Assembly: GCA_050084985.1 (NCBI GenBank)
Contig: JBITNC010000001.1
Span: 155,000,001 to 155,064,000, forward strand
DNA length: 64,000 nucleotides
DNA from: Nageia nagi
Taxonomy: Eukaryota > Pinophyta
Direction: 5' to 3'
Translations under genes and position numbers: made by a program
Part shown: positions 24,524 through 36,586 of the stretch, piece by piece
Position numbering within the stretch: the first letter of the stretch is position 1
Layout of the letters: each line of letters starts with the position of its first letter
Notes under the pieces: generated by a model
Databases searched by the model: none
Seen by the model: the letters and a program-made list of their open reading frames with translations, nothing else
What the model was told of the DNA's origin: nothing

Positions 24524-27076
24524 TGTATATCAAATTATGATCCTAAAATGCAATTTAGACAAATAAATCATTCAACATAATTAATCATGAACATATTCGA
24601 CAATACACATCAATAATAATAATGATATTATATTCTAAAGTATTTGAATACAAAAAGTGAGTTTTTATTGATCTGTTTTAATCAACATCGATAGCGATCA
24701 TTGTGGATTGGTAACAATCAGTGCAGATCGGTAACAATTAAAGCATGACTCTGCATTCTCTATGCCATTATTATGTTCATTGTAAACCTTTGGCCTTTGT
24801 TATCGATCTGGTGAATCATCGTCGATCGATCTTTGAATCATCGATGATCGGCTCTGTATGCATTGGAGTAATCTTCATAGAATTTTAAAGTGTTTTTATC
24901 TATTCCTTGTTGTTCTCTTTCATGCTTACTTCCATCATTCTTTTCCTGTATTGACCCTGCACATAGAAAATGAACGAAGCTCAAAAGCATACCTGTTCAT
25001 ACATATTAATCAACAAATGAATAACATAATATGGAAATATAGTTGATATGAGATTTGCTATTAATCAAGCTTATAACCTTTTGCTAATAATCTCCTAATT
25101 TGATTTTGGCAGAGCTTCGCTACAGTAAGATTGGGTCCCTTTATTCACGTATAAAGCTTCAATTTATAAGCTTCAAGTTTTGTTATCCATTTGTTTTTGC
25201 ATCCCAAGATTCCAGGTAACCTCTCAACTTAAATTTTGAGGTGTTGTTATCTTCCATATGTATCCATGATTACAAATTATACGTACTAGGCTATTCCAGG
25301 CTTAGATTTGTTTGTTGTTTAACTGTTCATGGATCGTCACCGATTTTTTAGCGATTATATATTAACATTAGAATGGTCGCTCTATGGTCATTTTTTAATG
25401 ACAAGGGTCGTAAGACCACTTGTTTTATATATGTTCGAAAAGATTGATCCGATAATATAATTTTAAATCTTATTTAATGTTTTTATAAGGAGTTATAATT
25501 ATTGTATATTCATACATAATAAATTCTTTATTAAAGCCCCAATGTACTTTACTTGCAATCCTAAGTTCATTTTAAGATCCCCGGGAGTTTTTTTGGAGTA
25601 AACAAAATAGGCTGGAGTTAGTAGATAAAGCATTCTAGAATGAAATGATGACATCACAAAAGAAAGGATAAAGCTTAGTTATGGAAAAGCCTAGGTTCCG
25701 GAAGAGGTGAGGTCAGCAAGATATAATCGAAGAAGCCGGAGCCTGTAAATTAAGTGTTCTAAAAGTAAAGCATTCCGAAATAAAATGATGACATCATAGA
25801 GGATAAGATAGTCATGTTTTGGTAAAGACCAGGTTCTAGAGATGATGAGGTCAGCAAGGAGTGATCAAATAGTCAAAGCCAGTGAGTAAAGCATTTTGGA
25901 TGGAAATGATAAAGCTCAATTGTAGAAAAGACCAGGTTCCAGAGATGATGAGGTCAGTAAAGAGTGATCAAATAGCCAGAGTTGGTGAGTAGAACATTCA
26001 AGAATGTAGAGATGATGACATCATGGGGAGAACGATGTTCACATTTTTGAATGAAATCGGGTCCCAGAAGTGATGAGGTCATCAAGGAGTGATCAAATAG
26101 CCAGAACCGATAAGTAGAGCATTTCAGAAGTATGAAGATGATGTCACGGGGAAAACAATGTTCACATTTTTGAATGAAACTAGGTCCTGGAAGTGATGAG
26201 GTCATCAAGGAATGATCAAATAGCCAGAGCCGATAAGTAGAGCATTCTAGAAGTATGAAGATGATGTTACAGGGAGAATGATGTTTCACATTTTTGAATG
26301 AAACTAGGTCCTAAAAGTGATGAGGTCATCAAGGAGTGATCAAATAGTTAGAGCTAGTGAGTAGAGCATTCCAGAATGTAGAATCTTGAAGCCATTTTTG
26401 TAAACATTTCTATTCTGCAATTCTTGTAACTATTGTTACTGCAGTATAAGTATATGAAAATAAAGTGAAAGAAGGGTTGAAAACCTAGTATTGCTCTTTA
26501 CATTTATTCTCAAAGGCCTATAGTTTTTATCAGTAATATAAAACCATCTTAACCTTTCTTGTCTAGCATTCATAATTATCATTCTTAATTTGGTTACATC
26601 GTGGCAGCTTGGCTTGTTTCCAGAATGATAATTGTGAGTTGCTAGTATAACTGTGTCTGCTATATGGTAGAGTAAAGCTAGGAAACTATTATAGAGTGAA
26701 AGCTTGTATTGTAGCTGCTACACTAGATTCAGGCCAAGGTTTCACACACTATGAAAGCCCATGCTGAACTAGTGATCCACCTTTGCTTTCTCTCTTGTTA
26801 CTCTAAGCCTTTTGCTTAAATTCCTTGCACTCTACTCCATTTTATTTTCTTTCTCTATTACTTTTTCTATGCCCAATAGATAAGGAATCGGCCTTCTCTG
26901 AAGATCAGACTATCCCCATAGTCTGTTCTTGATTTACTTTGGTTAAGATTGTTCACGACACATATATTACATAATCTTAATCAACAATTATTTTAATGTG
27001 ATATATATTATAAAAAATACTTGTTTTATTTATTTATTTATTAAATTAAAGATAGGGTTTATTTTGAGTGTCTACA
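24524..27076 (-). repeat. Element C 3' LTR
   Basis: It runs from tgtatatcaaat to gagtgtctaca on the + strand, so in element orientation it begins TGTAGACACTC and ends ATATACA. About 130 bases (25370-25505) align with the element D LTR. The part 25510-27030 has no counterpart there and contains the tandem repeats listed separately. Confidence 0.92.
25610..26390. repeat. 120-bp tandem repeats in element C 3' LTR
   Basis: Six to seven imperfect units of about 102-139 bases, each with gatgaggtca, gagtgatcaaatag and gtagagcattc. The last units are about 120 bases, a multiple of three. One frame on the - strand therefore stays open for 111 codons (25954-26289) with a 40-residue period (SLMTSSLPGP is repeated). 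I read this as a repeat effect, not a gene. Confidence 0.85.
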
Positions 27077-27091
27077 TTTTGCCCCTTTTTT
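27077..27091 (-). other. Element C polypurine tract
   Basis: On the - strand it reads aaaaaaggggcaaaa, directly before TGTAGACACTC. It primes plus-strand synthesis. Confidence 0.9.
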
Positions 27092-27960
27092 GAATTATCA
27101 ACCAAAGATAGGGTTGATAATTTCAAAAAATATATAATGAGAAGCTTTGTTGTTTGATAAAATTGATAACTTTGGAAGTGACTATTTTCGGTATGATGAC
27201 GTATTGAGCTGGTGTGACAGTTGCATGACATTTCTGTTATGTCATTTTGCATGTCTAAGCGCACCTATACTGTATAAGTTTTCTTTAATATATGAATTGT
27301 AATAATATTGTCTTTTGTCTTGACAATGAGGTTTTGAGATGATCTCTTACATCCTATGATTATTTTACCATTTTAGCTCAAACTTAGTCTGATCTATTTT
27401 TCGTATTTGACTTAGTCAAAGATCGTTGACAATCTTTTATTATTGTTAACGACTGTAAAGTGATCATCATGGATTTATATAGTAAAAATACTATCTTTAT
27501 AATAGTATATTTTGCTATGAATATCTTAATTTCTTGTGTTTAGATTTGTTTTAATAGCAATTTTAATCATTTTACCCTAGTAAGTTTACTCAATACTAGT
27601 CCTTCATGTGCCGATGTATTTGGCAATCATGTGACATTGGAGCATTCTTTTAGGCGAAAAATAATGTGATTTATAATGTGTTCACTTTCACCTTAGTGAA
27701 CGAAGCTTTTTAATTTTTTATCTATACACAAATAAATTTTAAGATATTTAAAGAAAATATACTTCATTTTGTACATTTTCAAATAATATAAATCGTCAAC
27801 AATTACTTATGAATCGTTGCCGATCAACAATCGTTATCAATTTGATTTAAATCATTGACGATCGACATAATGATCGCTAATGATCCATGACGTGAGGGTT
27901 TTTAAAACAAAATAATTTTCATTTTGACTTTTACTTGTCGTTTGCTATTCCGCTTCACAC
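27092..27960. other. Element C 3' untranslated region, near LTR
   Basis: No gene is seen. Two clusters of CpG-containing words stand out from the AT-rich background: 27415-27480 (gatcgttgac, gttaacgact) and 27790-27895 (cgttgccgatc, cattgacgatcgac). Confidence 0.5.
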
Positions 27961-27964
27961 CCTT

Positions 27965-28509
27965 CTGGATGCTTCTACTTTAGAGTTGGCTAGTTTGAGA
28001 GGAGATATTGCATCCCTGAGGACTGAGATGATAGCTTTCAGACATTTTGACAGTGCTCGCATGAGATATAGATCTGAGTGAGATACCCTTCACCGATCTC
28101 TGATGCATGCCAATGCTTGTATTACTAAGTTTTTTGGTGGGGTTGCAGATTCTGGTGTTGGTACTCCCATTCCTTCTATAGACAAGCATGCAGATCAGTT
28201 GAGAGAGTGGAGTTATTATTGTAGGGCTATGGAACTTTAGCTACCTGGTTTCTCGAGATATTTTTTAGATGGTCCTAGTTCACCACCTAGGCCAGTACCC
28301 GGGTTTCCTCGTTCACTAGTTTCTGGTGGCTTGGGTCATTTAGGGAGTCACAGTCGTCATGTAGTATCAGTTTCTTGATCTTAGTCTACTGCTAGGGTGT
28401 ATCTCCTCATACATATGCTATAGACTTGAGATCTATTACTAGGGATGAGGGTTCTTCAGAGCATCCTGGTGATCCTCATGATGATATTGTATCTACTGGA
28501 GGACATTGA
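27965..28509 (+). pseudogene. Element C antisense ORF (aORF), unknown function
   Basis: It runs opposite to the element's own genes, between ORF3 and the 3' LTR. The frame reads LLDASTLELASLRGDIASLR, then ARMRYRSE, stop, DTLHRSLMHANACI, GVADSGVGTPIPSID and later a Pro/Gly/Ser-rich part (GPSSPPRPVPGFPRS). After a one-base shift it ends SITRDEGSSEHPGDPHDD and a stop. The first half looks like an amphipathic helix or coiled coil; the tail is low-complexity and acidic. Element D has a longer homologue in the same place (LLGDIYELRYQLA, then ERDEAHSSLHGA). Antisense ORFs at this place are known in some Tat elements. The start codon is not clear. Confidence 0.55.
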
Positions 28510-29300
28510 TATTCCTATTTTGATGATATATATATGATGTATTTTTATTTATTGGTATTATGGCTCATGTTGATATGATGATTATGGTGTTATATTTTCT
28601 TGATGTACTATTTAGATTATTTTTACTGTGTGATGGATAGATTGATGGTATGTTATAGTATTTCTATGATTCTTGATGTATGATCTTACATTTTCTATAT
28701 AGATTTATGATGAAAATAGGTATGATGTGATATTATGTAGAAAACATAATTATCTTTTAATTACTTGATGATGAATAGATGTTGGTGATAGATGTAACTT
28801 TCAGAATGTATGATGCATAGATATAATTGTGAGCTATATGAGGATACTTGATAACATGAAATAACATAATTTGTTTAAATAATTGATTGATTATAAATTG
28901 TGACTAATTAACCTGTTAATTAATTTAATAATTAATAACATATTTTATAAATGATGACAATGGTTTTGTGTGATGTATGCAAACATGATTTAAATTTGAT
29001 AACTAATCATTAATATCCTAGTTTCTAATGATAACTTAATAAATCTTTTAATACATCATTTAAAAATGAATTTAAATTTTTATATTGACTTTAGATATTA
29101 TTTAAAATATCTAAAATACGTATATTAACTTAATTAATTAAGAATCATTATTTTCAAATATTAAATTTTCTAGATTTTAAGATTATTTAAGGACATATTT
29201 TTATTAAATTTTTACAGAATCAGATGCATCATTTTCCACACTTGGCAATTTTTTATAATAAACCACTTGACATGGTAAACTAATTCTTTTATGGATGTTA
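28510..29300. other. AT-rich spacer in element C 3' region
   Basis: Low-complexity AT-rich DNA with many tgatga and gatgat words (28520-28760) and no open frame of note. The related part of D is 62286-62956. Confidence 0.5.
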
Positions 29301-29645
29301 TGAACATTAACTTTATCTTGGTCAGGATAACAATAATTAACCATTCTTATCCTTTCCAAAGAAAATCAAATTTTAATAATGTTCAAAGGTAATAGAGACT
29401 AATGACGTATGGATGCATATGAACATTAACTTTATCTTGGTTAGGAGAACAATAAATAATCATTCTTATCCTTACCAAAGAAAAGCAAATTTTAATAATG
29501 TTCAAAGGTAATATGTATATATTAAAGCATGGCTTAACATGAAACAAGAATGTATATGAACATTAACTTTATCTTGGTCAAGAGAACAATAATTAATCAT
29601 TCTTATCTTTCCCAAAGAAAAGCAAATTTTAATAATGTTCAAAGA
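29301..29645 (-). repeat. Palindromic 3' UTR repeat, three copies (element C)
   Basis: Three copies start at 29301, 29420 and 29557. Each is about 85 bases long, bounded by tgaacatta and taatgttca, which are inverted repeats of each other, with ccattcttatcc or similar inside. Element D has two copies at 62061-62145 and 62200-62285. The - strand RNA of each unit could fold back on itself. Confidence 0.85.
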
Positions 29646-30068
29646 TAGGATGTATAATAGTAAAAAAATGGGTTTTACAAAATGAAACAAATAATCCTAA
29701 ACACCAATAAATTATATAATATGAAGGATATTCATTATAACAAAAAGATTAAGTGACCTTTGAATTAATAACCAAGTTATTATAACATCTACCTTATCTT
29801 TCTTTATTTCAAGATTTAACAACCTAAGATGATATCAAACAATATTATTATATGTTGATAAAAAACCTAAAACTCCGTGTGTGTAGTGACATTCATTTCC
29901 TTTCTTAGATCGTTTGACATAGAATTATCTCAGAAACATTAATGAGCTAATCCATCCATATGGAACGTATAGAGGTCCATAGAAAGTTGCTTAACCACCT
30001 TGATCCCGCTACAACCTTGCTCTACTGCTAGTCAGGAGTCCATAGCCCCAGTAGAGGATATTGTAATC

Positions 30069-30180
30069 ACCCAAGAATCATTGATATTATGTAATGATTT
30101 TTTTTTTTTACTTACTTTTTTTTTAATCGTTCTCTTTTTTTTTTTATCGTTCTTTTTTTTTTACCAAATGATTCTTGGGT
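30069..30180 (-). other. Conserved 3' hairpin (element C)
   Basis: Arms of 14 bases, 30069-30082 (acccaagaatcatt) and 30167-30180, are perfect inverted repeats around an 84-base loop dominated by T runs. Element D keeps the core arms (acccaagaat / attcttgggt) with a 30-base loop at 61509-61558. Confidence 0.8.
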
Positions 30181-30545
30181 TCAGGATGAAATGAATAATA
30201 GGATAGATATGTAAATTTTCACTCTTAATATTTCTAAAATAATTTCATTCAAATTCTCTTAGAATTCCTTAATGTATTAAATGTTTGTAGTTTTTGATTT
30301 TTCTTCAAACATACAAATTTTATGTTTTTCTATCATCTAGGGTATGTCATTTTTTTATGAAAGAAAGGATAAAGTGAATGTAGTGATAACAAGGAAATTA
30401 TTCTAAGATAACCTTTTCATACATTACACATTTACTGGATAATCACTGTTACGATGACATGCAACATATATTTACATCATACAAGGGTAGGGTACCCAAT
30501 TGCCAAGTGACCTCTAGATGTTCCCATCTAGGTATATTTTTTAAT

Positions 30546-30656
30546 TTTATAAATTTTATGTGTTTTATATTTTTCAAATTTTTAGCATTTTATGATTTTT
30601 CTATTTTTTAGGATTTTATGATTTTTCTATTTTTTAGGATTTTATGATTTTTCTAG
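30546..30656 (-). repeat. 26-bp AT-rich minisatellite (element C)
   Basis: About four units of a 26-base sequence containing ttttatgatttttctattt. It overlaps the end of ORF3. The counterpart in D is 61022-61160. Confidence 0.8.
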
Positions 30657-31847
30657 GAAATCTATTCGTGACGCATTCAAATTGAGTTTGAACTGCATCA
30701 GGATTAAATGAAAAATGTGTTGAACTAAACAAAAAACTAAAATCTAATACCACTTGATTATGATAAATTTCTGGAACACAATAATCTAAGTGTTCAAATG
30801 TCACGGTTTGTGTGATTGAAATGAGTCGTTCTCGATATCTTAAAGTCTAGTTGTGAGTACAATCGACCAATATTTTGGGCTTTTCTATAGGCCATAGAAG
30901 ACAAAAATATATCATTAAATCATATTCTGATTTGGGAGAACACCATAGCTCAAAGGCATTGATACAAACGATAACTTGATACCCATTTATTTTGACATCC
31001 CAACTGTAAGATTCACGTGTATCATAGAATGTCAAGGCCAATTTTTGTTGTATTTTTGTAGGCATGGAAAAAAACATTTGATTACAAAGGAGTAGGGGTG
31101 TTACGAATAACTTTCATAAAGATGTCTTTGTCGTACCTATTTTCGAACCCTGTAAGATAACTTCCATTATTCTGTACTCTACGTTCTTTTGATAGTCTTT
31201 CGATGATCTCATTTCTAACCTTTATTTGACTTATCGTTTTAAGTTCAGCAATACACCAAGCTTGCCTTTTCACTAACTTTTGTTCCCAAATTGTGTGTCG
31301 CATTTGCATGCGAGAACATCTATGAATTTGCCTATAATATTATTGTGACGTTCTAGGGGGAAAAGCCACAAAAGTATTTGAAAAATCATAAATCACCCTT
31401 TTATGAGGTAAATAATGTAAAATTTCATCCATCCATTCTAGGCTTTTGATTAATTATTTAATGCATTTCAGCCTAGCTAAAAGGAGTGAATACTCAGTTA
31501 ATTGACAATTTATGACAATCTTTGGTATTCCATAAGGCCATTGTAAGCAGAAAGCCATTATTCTTTGTGATATTCTTTCCATACAGGTGAAATATATTGG
31601 TGGATCTAAAATAATGCTTACTTCGTATCCACACAAAGTGACTCCCCAATCATTATTCCTAACACAAAACATATGAAATGTTCTTTTATATTGTTCATCA
31701 ATAGTCAATTGTAAATAATTTAAAAGATTAAGATCAAATCTATGTCATAAATATGTTAATGCGAAATCACCTGGATATCTCGGTGGTGGAAATCGTACTT
31801 GTGGTGGCATTATGCTACCTTCAGCAGATTCCCTTGCCAGATTCATC
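30634..31847 (-). pseudogene. Element C ORF3: two-domain protein after integrase
   Basis: It starts 104 bases after the gag-pol stop at an ATG (MNLARESAEGS). The homologue in D is one 400-residue frame. In C it has two small indels (between the stretches starting at 31708 and 31847, and near 31080) and a few stops, and ends RKIIKS. Two segments share the pattern W-x5-GY-x28-WP: NNDWGVTLCGYEV with LQWPYGIPKIVINC, and SWDVKINGYQV with LLWPIEKPKILVDC. The middle part is rich in Arg, Lys and Gln (RTLQ-like and KRQAWCIAELK). No signal peptide, membrane helix or zinc motif is seen. Its role is unknown; extra sense ORFs after integrase occur in some Tat elements. Confidence 0.7.
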
Positions 31848-31951
31848 TTTTCTATTTTAATCATTAATACTTGACAAATATTAATACTTTTATTTATTTA
31901 TTATTTTAACAATAAAATAAAATAAAAGAAAACTAATGTACACATTTTTTT

Positions 31952-33075
31952 TTATGTATAGAAAAGTCAAAGATGCATGATATTTATAGGTTCACATTCT
32001 TCATTTCCTTCTAAATTTGATAAATGATAAGTTCCTCTACCGAATTTTTTCTTAATGATATATGGTCCTAACCAATTCGGAGCAAACTTATCTCTAAGCT
32101 GTCGTTCTATTCGTGAAGTTTGTTGATTTTCTTTTAAAACCAAATCACCTATTTCAAATTCATGAATTAGAGCCCTTCTATCAAAAGCTCATTTTATCCT
32201 TTTCTAATAAACATGCATATGTTCTAAAGCATTAATACATTTTTCATCTAAAAGTAACAGTTGATCTAAGCGAGTCTGTCTTGTTTCTTCATCAAAATTT
32301 TGCTCACTCAAATTTACTCTAAGGGATGGTATCTCAAGTTCTATAGGTAGGATAGCTTCTATTCCATACACTAAAGAGAATGGTGTTGCCCCAATAGGAG
32401 TGCGTACACTGGTACGATAAGCCCATAAGGCTTTTGGTATTTGAATATGCCAATCTCTATGAGAATCATTTACTATTTTTGCTAAGATGTTTCAAATAGT
32501 TTTATTAGTAGCCTCTGCCTGTCCATTGCCTTGTGGATAATAAGGAGTGGAAAAACATTGTTTAATCTTATACTTATCACATATTTGATTTACATCCTTA
32601 TTTTTAAAATTTTTTCCATTATCCATAATTAATTGATTTGGAACACCAAATCTACATATAATATAATTTTCTATAAAATTCACGATTCATGAGCCAACAG
32701 TGGAAGTCATGGGAATAGCCTCTACCCATTTGGTAAAATATTCAGTCGCTGTAATTATGAACTTATGTCCACCAGAAGATGTAGGTGTAATTTGTCCTAT
32801 TAAATCTAATGCCCATTTAGAGAATGGCCAAAGTGATTATATAGGATGCAGTTCTTGAGATGGTTGTGAAAATAAATGAGCATATTATTGATATTTAAAA
32901 CATTTTTTAACATATTCACAATAATATTTTTCCATAGTTGGCCAATAATACCCCATTTGTATTAATCATTTTATAGTTGCAACACCATTAAAATGTCCTT
33001 TGCATGTTCCATCATGGGCAGAGGATACTACCTTTTTAACATCATTCCATTCAAGACATTTGAGTAAAATACCAT
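31952..33075 (-). pseudogene. Element C integrase
   Basis: This is the C-terminal domain of the single-frame gag-pol. The zinc finger pairs DG-x2-KGHFNG with the later Cys pair. The second catalytic Asp is kept in IMDNGKNFKNKDV, and the Glu in GNGQAEATNKTI; the first Asp lies in the LDLIGQ region. The frame ends INIMH, then a stop, then a TAA at 31952. Stops within (for instance at the SIVGS-like site near 32686 and at LHR near 33085) are TGA codons that look like former CGA. Integrase would insert the cDNA in the nucleus. D has the same domain with the second Asp turned into Asn. Confidence 0.88.
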
Positions 33076-33811
33076 TAAAACTTCATCGATGTAAAATATC
33101 CCCTAACAAATAATATTTAGTTGCTTTAATTTTAAAAGCTCGTCGTGCTGATTTACTAAGGTTTGCAGGAAGATTTCCAAATTTTAAAAAGTCTATCAAT
33201 TCTTTATACCAATTATCTTTATCATTTATGTCAATATTTAATACATTTTTTTCTTCATCTTCCTGTTGTAATGATGATTGAGATAATTGAATTATCTCAA
33301 CTTGAATTGAAGATTGTTTAGGCTCCTCTGGGATAAGAGATCCAATAGAAGCCATAGCATCTACAAATCTATTAGATGATCTTGGTACCACTTCTATAAT
33401 AAATCGGTCAAAAGATTTTAATAATTCTTCAACTAATGCTTTATACTTTTGAAGTAAAGACTCTTTACATTGATAAATTCCTTTCACTTGATTTACGATG
33501 AGTAAAGAATCTCCAATAATCTTTATTCTTTTAAGTTTTAATTTAATAGCAATTTTTAATGCTAATATCAAAGCTTCATATTTCGCATTATTATTAGTAC
33601 AAGGAAATTTTAGTTTAAATGCATAAGGTATAGGGATACCTTGCAGTGTTATGAATACAACACCTGCTCCACCACCTTGTTCACATCGAGAACCATCAAA
33701 GTGTATTGTCATATCCCAATCATTTTTAGGTTCTATAGGTATTTCAATTTCATCTAGTTGAAACACTCCATCATCGGGTAATTCAATGACAAGTGGTTTA
33801 TTATCTTGCAA
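33076..33811 (-). pseudogene. Element C archaeal-type RNase H (aRH)
   Basis: The open frame of 242 residues is one of the longest in the window. WDMTIHFDGSRCEQGGGAG starts the fold. CTNNNAKYEALILALK carries the Glu, IIGDSLLIVNQVKG the second Asp, and SSNRFVDAMASIG the last Asp. All four catalytic acids are present. The domain defines the Tat side of Ty3/gypsy and follows RT-RH, before integrase. It probably degrades the RNA strand during cDNA synthesis in place of the weakened ordinary RNase H. This domain itself has no stop in C. Confidence 0.9.
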
Positions 33812-35131
33812 TGGGGCCTCAGCGAGATAATCAGCAATTACTTATCCTTTTATTGACTTTTGTCCAATAAAATGTAAATCAAATTTAGTTAAGTGCATTA
33901 TCCACTTTATAGTTCTTGAATTTTGATAAGTTTTATTCATCATATATTTCAATGGATCTACTTTAGAAATGACATATGTTGTATGATTAAGCATATAATG
34001 TCAAAGTTTTTTAGTAGCAAAAATGACAGCAAGACATAATTTTACAAAATATATATACTTAATCTAGTAGCTCACTAGGGTTCTACTCAAATAATATATA
34101 GCTTACTTTTTATTGTGTTCATTCTTTTGAGCAAGCATTGTCCCTAAGGCGGTTTTAGTAGCTGAAATATATAACAAAAAGGGTACATCTTTTCTTGGTG
34201 GACTTAAGACAGGAGGAGATAATAAATATCTTTTAATTTCATCGAATGCATCTTGTTGCTCTTTGCCCCAATGATATTCTATCCCCTTTTTTAGTAATTT
34301 TGTAAATGGTTTACATTTATCAGAAAGTTGAGCTATAAACCTTCTAATGGCTTGTAACTTGCCCTGTAAACTCTGTAATTGTTTTAGATTTGCAGGAGGT
34401 GGCATATCTACTACTGCCTTCACTTTACTAGGATCTATTTCAATTCCTCGTCGAGACACAATAAATCCTAATAATTTTCCTGAAGTTACACCAAAAACAC
34501 ATTTGTTTGGATTTAACCTTACTTTATGTTCTAACAATCTATCTAAGACTTTCATTAGATCTTTTCCATGATCTACTCGATATTTAGATCTAACCAACAA
34601 ATCATTGACATAATCTTCTACTATGTCATGCATATAGTCATGGAATATATAAGTCATAGCTCTTTGATAAGTTGCCCTGGAATTTTTTAATCCAAAAGGC
34701 ATAACTTTATAACAAAAGGTACCCCAAGGAGTTATAAAAGCCATTTTATGTTGATCTTCAATAGCTATTTTTATTTGATTATAACCAGAAAACCCATCCA
34801 TCATTGATGACATATCATGTCCTGCTGTTGAATCTACCATATTGTCGATGCTAGGTAGTGGGAAATCATCTTTAGGACAAGCTTTGTTAATATCATGAAA
34901 ATCTGTGCATATTCTTATTTTTCCACTTGGTTTTTTCACAGGTACCATATTAGATATCCAATCTGAATAATCTATAGGTTTTATAAATTTGGCTTCTAAT
35001 AATTTTTGGAGTTCTTCTTTTACCATTAATGCTATACTAGGATGCATCTTATGCAATTTTTGTTTAATGGGTTTAGCATTAGGCTTTAATGCTAAATTAT
35101 ATACTACTAATTTAGGATCTATCCCAGGCAT
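33812..35131 (-). pseudogene. Element C reverse transcriptase and RNase H
   Basis: The open frame of 342 residues (34103-35131) has the gypsy RT series: VKEELQKLLEAKFI, NMVPVKKPSGKIRIC, KDDFPLPSID, MDGFSGYNQI, TPWGTFCYKVMPFGLKN and then EDYVNDLLVRSK. The catalytic box is YVND instead of Y-x-DD: the first Asp is Asn, through a change at a CpG. The RNase H part follows with CKPFTKLLKKG and LLYISATKTALGTMLAQK. The usual first Asp of RNase H is absent, as in other Tat elements. Stops interrupt the last third (33830-34100). Element D shows the same YVND. Confidence 0.9.
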
Positions 35132-36586
35132 GTCTGCATATGACCATGCAAATACCTTTTCTCATTCTTTTAATAAGGTTATAATTTTTTCTTGTTCATT
35201 TTCTGTGAGGTTTTCTCCTAATTGAATAATTTTAGGATTTTGAGGATCATTACTAATATTTATTTCTAAAACCTTTTCAGTAAGCATATGTGACCCTTCT
35301 TCTAATTGATTTGGTACTGGTATCCAACTATTGTCATTAACACTATATTCTTCATCATATTCTTGAGTTTGTTCATTTGTGCATACTTGACTTTCATAGG
35401 AAGCAAGTATGTGATCTACATTTTTGAATTCATGTATCAAAGGATTAGATGATATAAGAGAGAAATCAGCAATCATTTCATCTATAGAAGTATTGGATAT
35501 TATTTTGATTAAATTTTGATTTTCATTAACTTCATCTATTCATTTATTATTTTGATCTTCAATATCATTTTCTTTTATTGTAACCATATTTACCGATGGT
35601 ATATATGCATATGAAACGATTGATGATTTGACATTTTTATTTATTTTTTCTTGTATATGTCTTGGTAAACCCAAATGACTCCAGAGTGGCTCAATATTAT
35701 TAATAAAGAGCCTTTCGATACCTTCTAAGACATCCATTTCACTTAATCGTCCTTCACTTATATCAACAACTTCTTGTATTATGGATTTTTTCTTTAAGAT
35801 TTCTTCATTATAATCCAAATTTTCTTCTTCTAAATTTCCTAATTTATCAAGATTTTTATATCCATTCTTATAACCTAATCCACTTTTATCAGTGGGATCT
35901 TGGTATTGTAATTCAATTATTTCTCGGGGACCTTGTTCATATCGACCCAATCCTCATCCTTGCCAATTACATTTGTTAAAATAGTTTAAGACAAATGTTC
36001 GTGAACATGGTGATAAATATTTCATATCATTATTGAAATATCCTTCATATATTTGATTGGATATTGTTGATATAGGATCTACTATTCCCACATAGATGAA
36101 CATTGTCTGATTAGGTACTTCTCCTAAAGGCACTATTTGTCCAATCACACTAGGTGATTCAGATAATCTTACCATTTCTTGTGATGAAGGTATACTAAAT
36201 ATCACATCATCTGCAAAATATTCTCCCATCCCTAAATCCATTAATTTAATCTTTATTGGATATACATCGGATGAGTTATTATTATATGTAGTATTTACTT
36301 GTTTTGATGAAGACGCTCCATGCTTTTCATTTAAAGTTTTAGCAACTTTTTCCCAAGTATCTTTATCTTGTATAACTATATCATTTTTTACTTTTATAAC
36401 TTTAGATTGATTCATATTTTTGTTTATTAAGATATTTTATAGATTGGGAGATGGTAATGTCACTTCATTTGTATCAAAAATTAAATTACAATGTGAATAA
36501 GGATCTGGGTCTTTAAACACACAATGAACTTTATCCTTGTAGATGTACTTTAAACATCCATGATAAGTTGATGGAACACATTGCAT
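35132..36586 (-). pseudogene. Element C gag-pol linker between protease and RT
   Basis: It continues in frame with gag and RT, in open pieces at 35162-35476, 35540-35950 and 35954-36415. Recognisable features are a Ser/Asp-rich stretch, VPLGEVPNQTMFIYVGIV, LSPCSRTFVLNYF, a GLGYKNGYKNLDKLG segment, and an acidic region up to the RT start (KIIQLGENLTENEQEKI). Such long linkers are usual in Ogre-like elements. I see no splice-like gap in frame, so no intron is needed to join protease and RT in this copy. Confidence 0.75.

Noticed and set aside
25954-26289. 111-codon open frame on the - strand
   Set aside because: It lies in the 120-bp tandem array of the C LTR. A unit length divisible by three keeps the frame open, and the translation just repeats with a 40-residue period.
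30100-30165. Poly-T runs as a retroposon tail
   Set aside because: They are the expanded loop of a hairpin conserved in element D, not the end of a separate SINE or LINE insertion.
35132-36586. Possible intron between protease and RT, as described in Ogre elements
   Set aside because: The gag, protease, linker and RT pieces are all in one register in both C and D, so no splicing is needed to join them.
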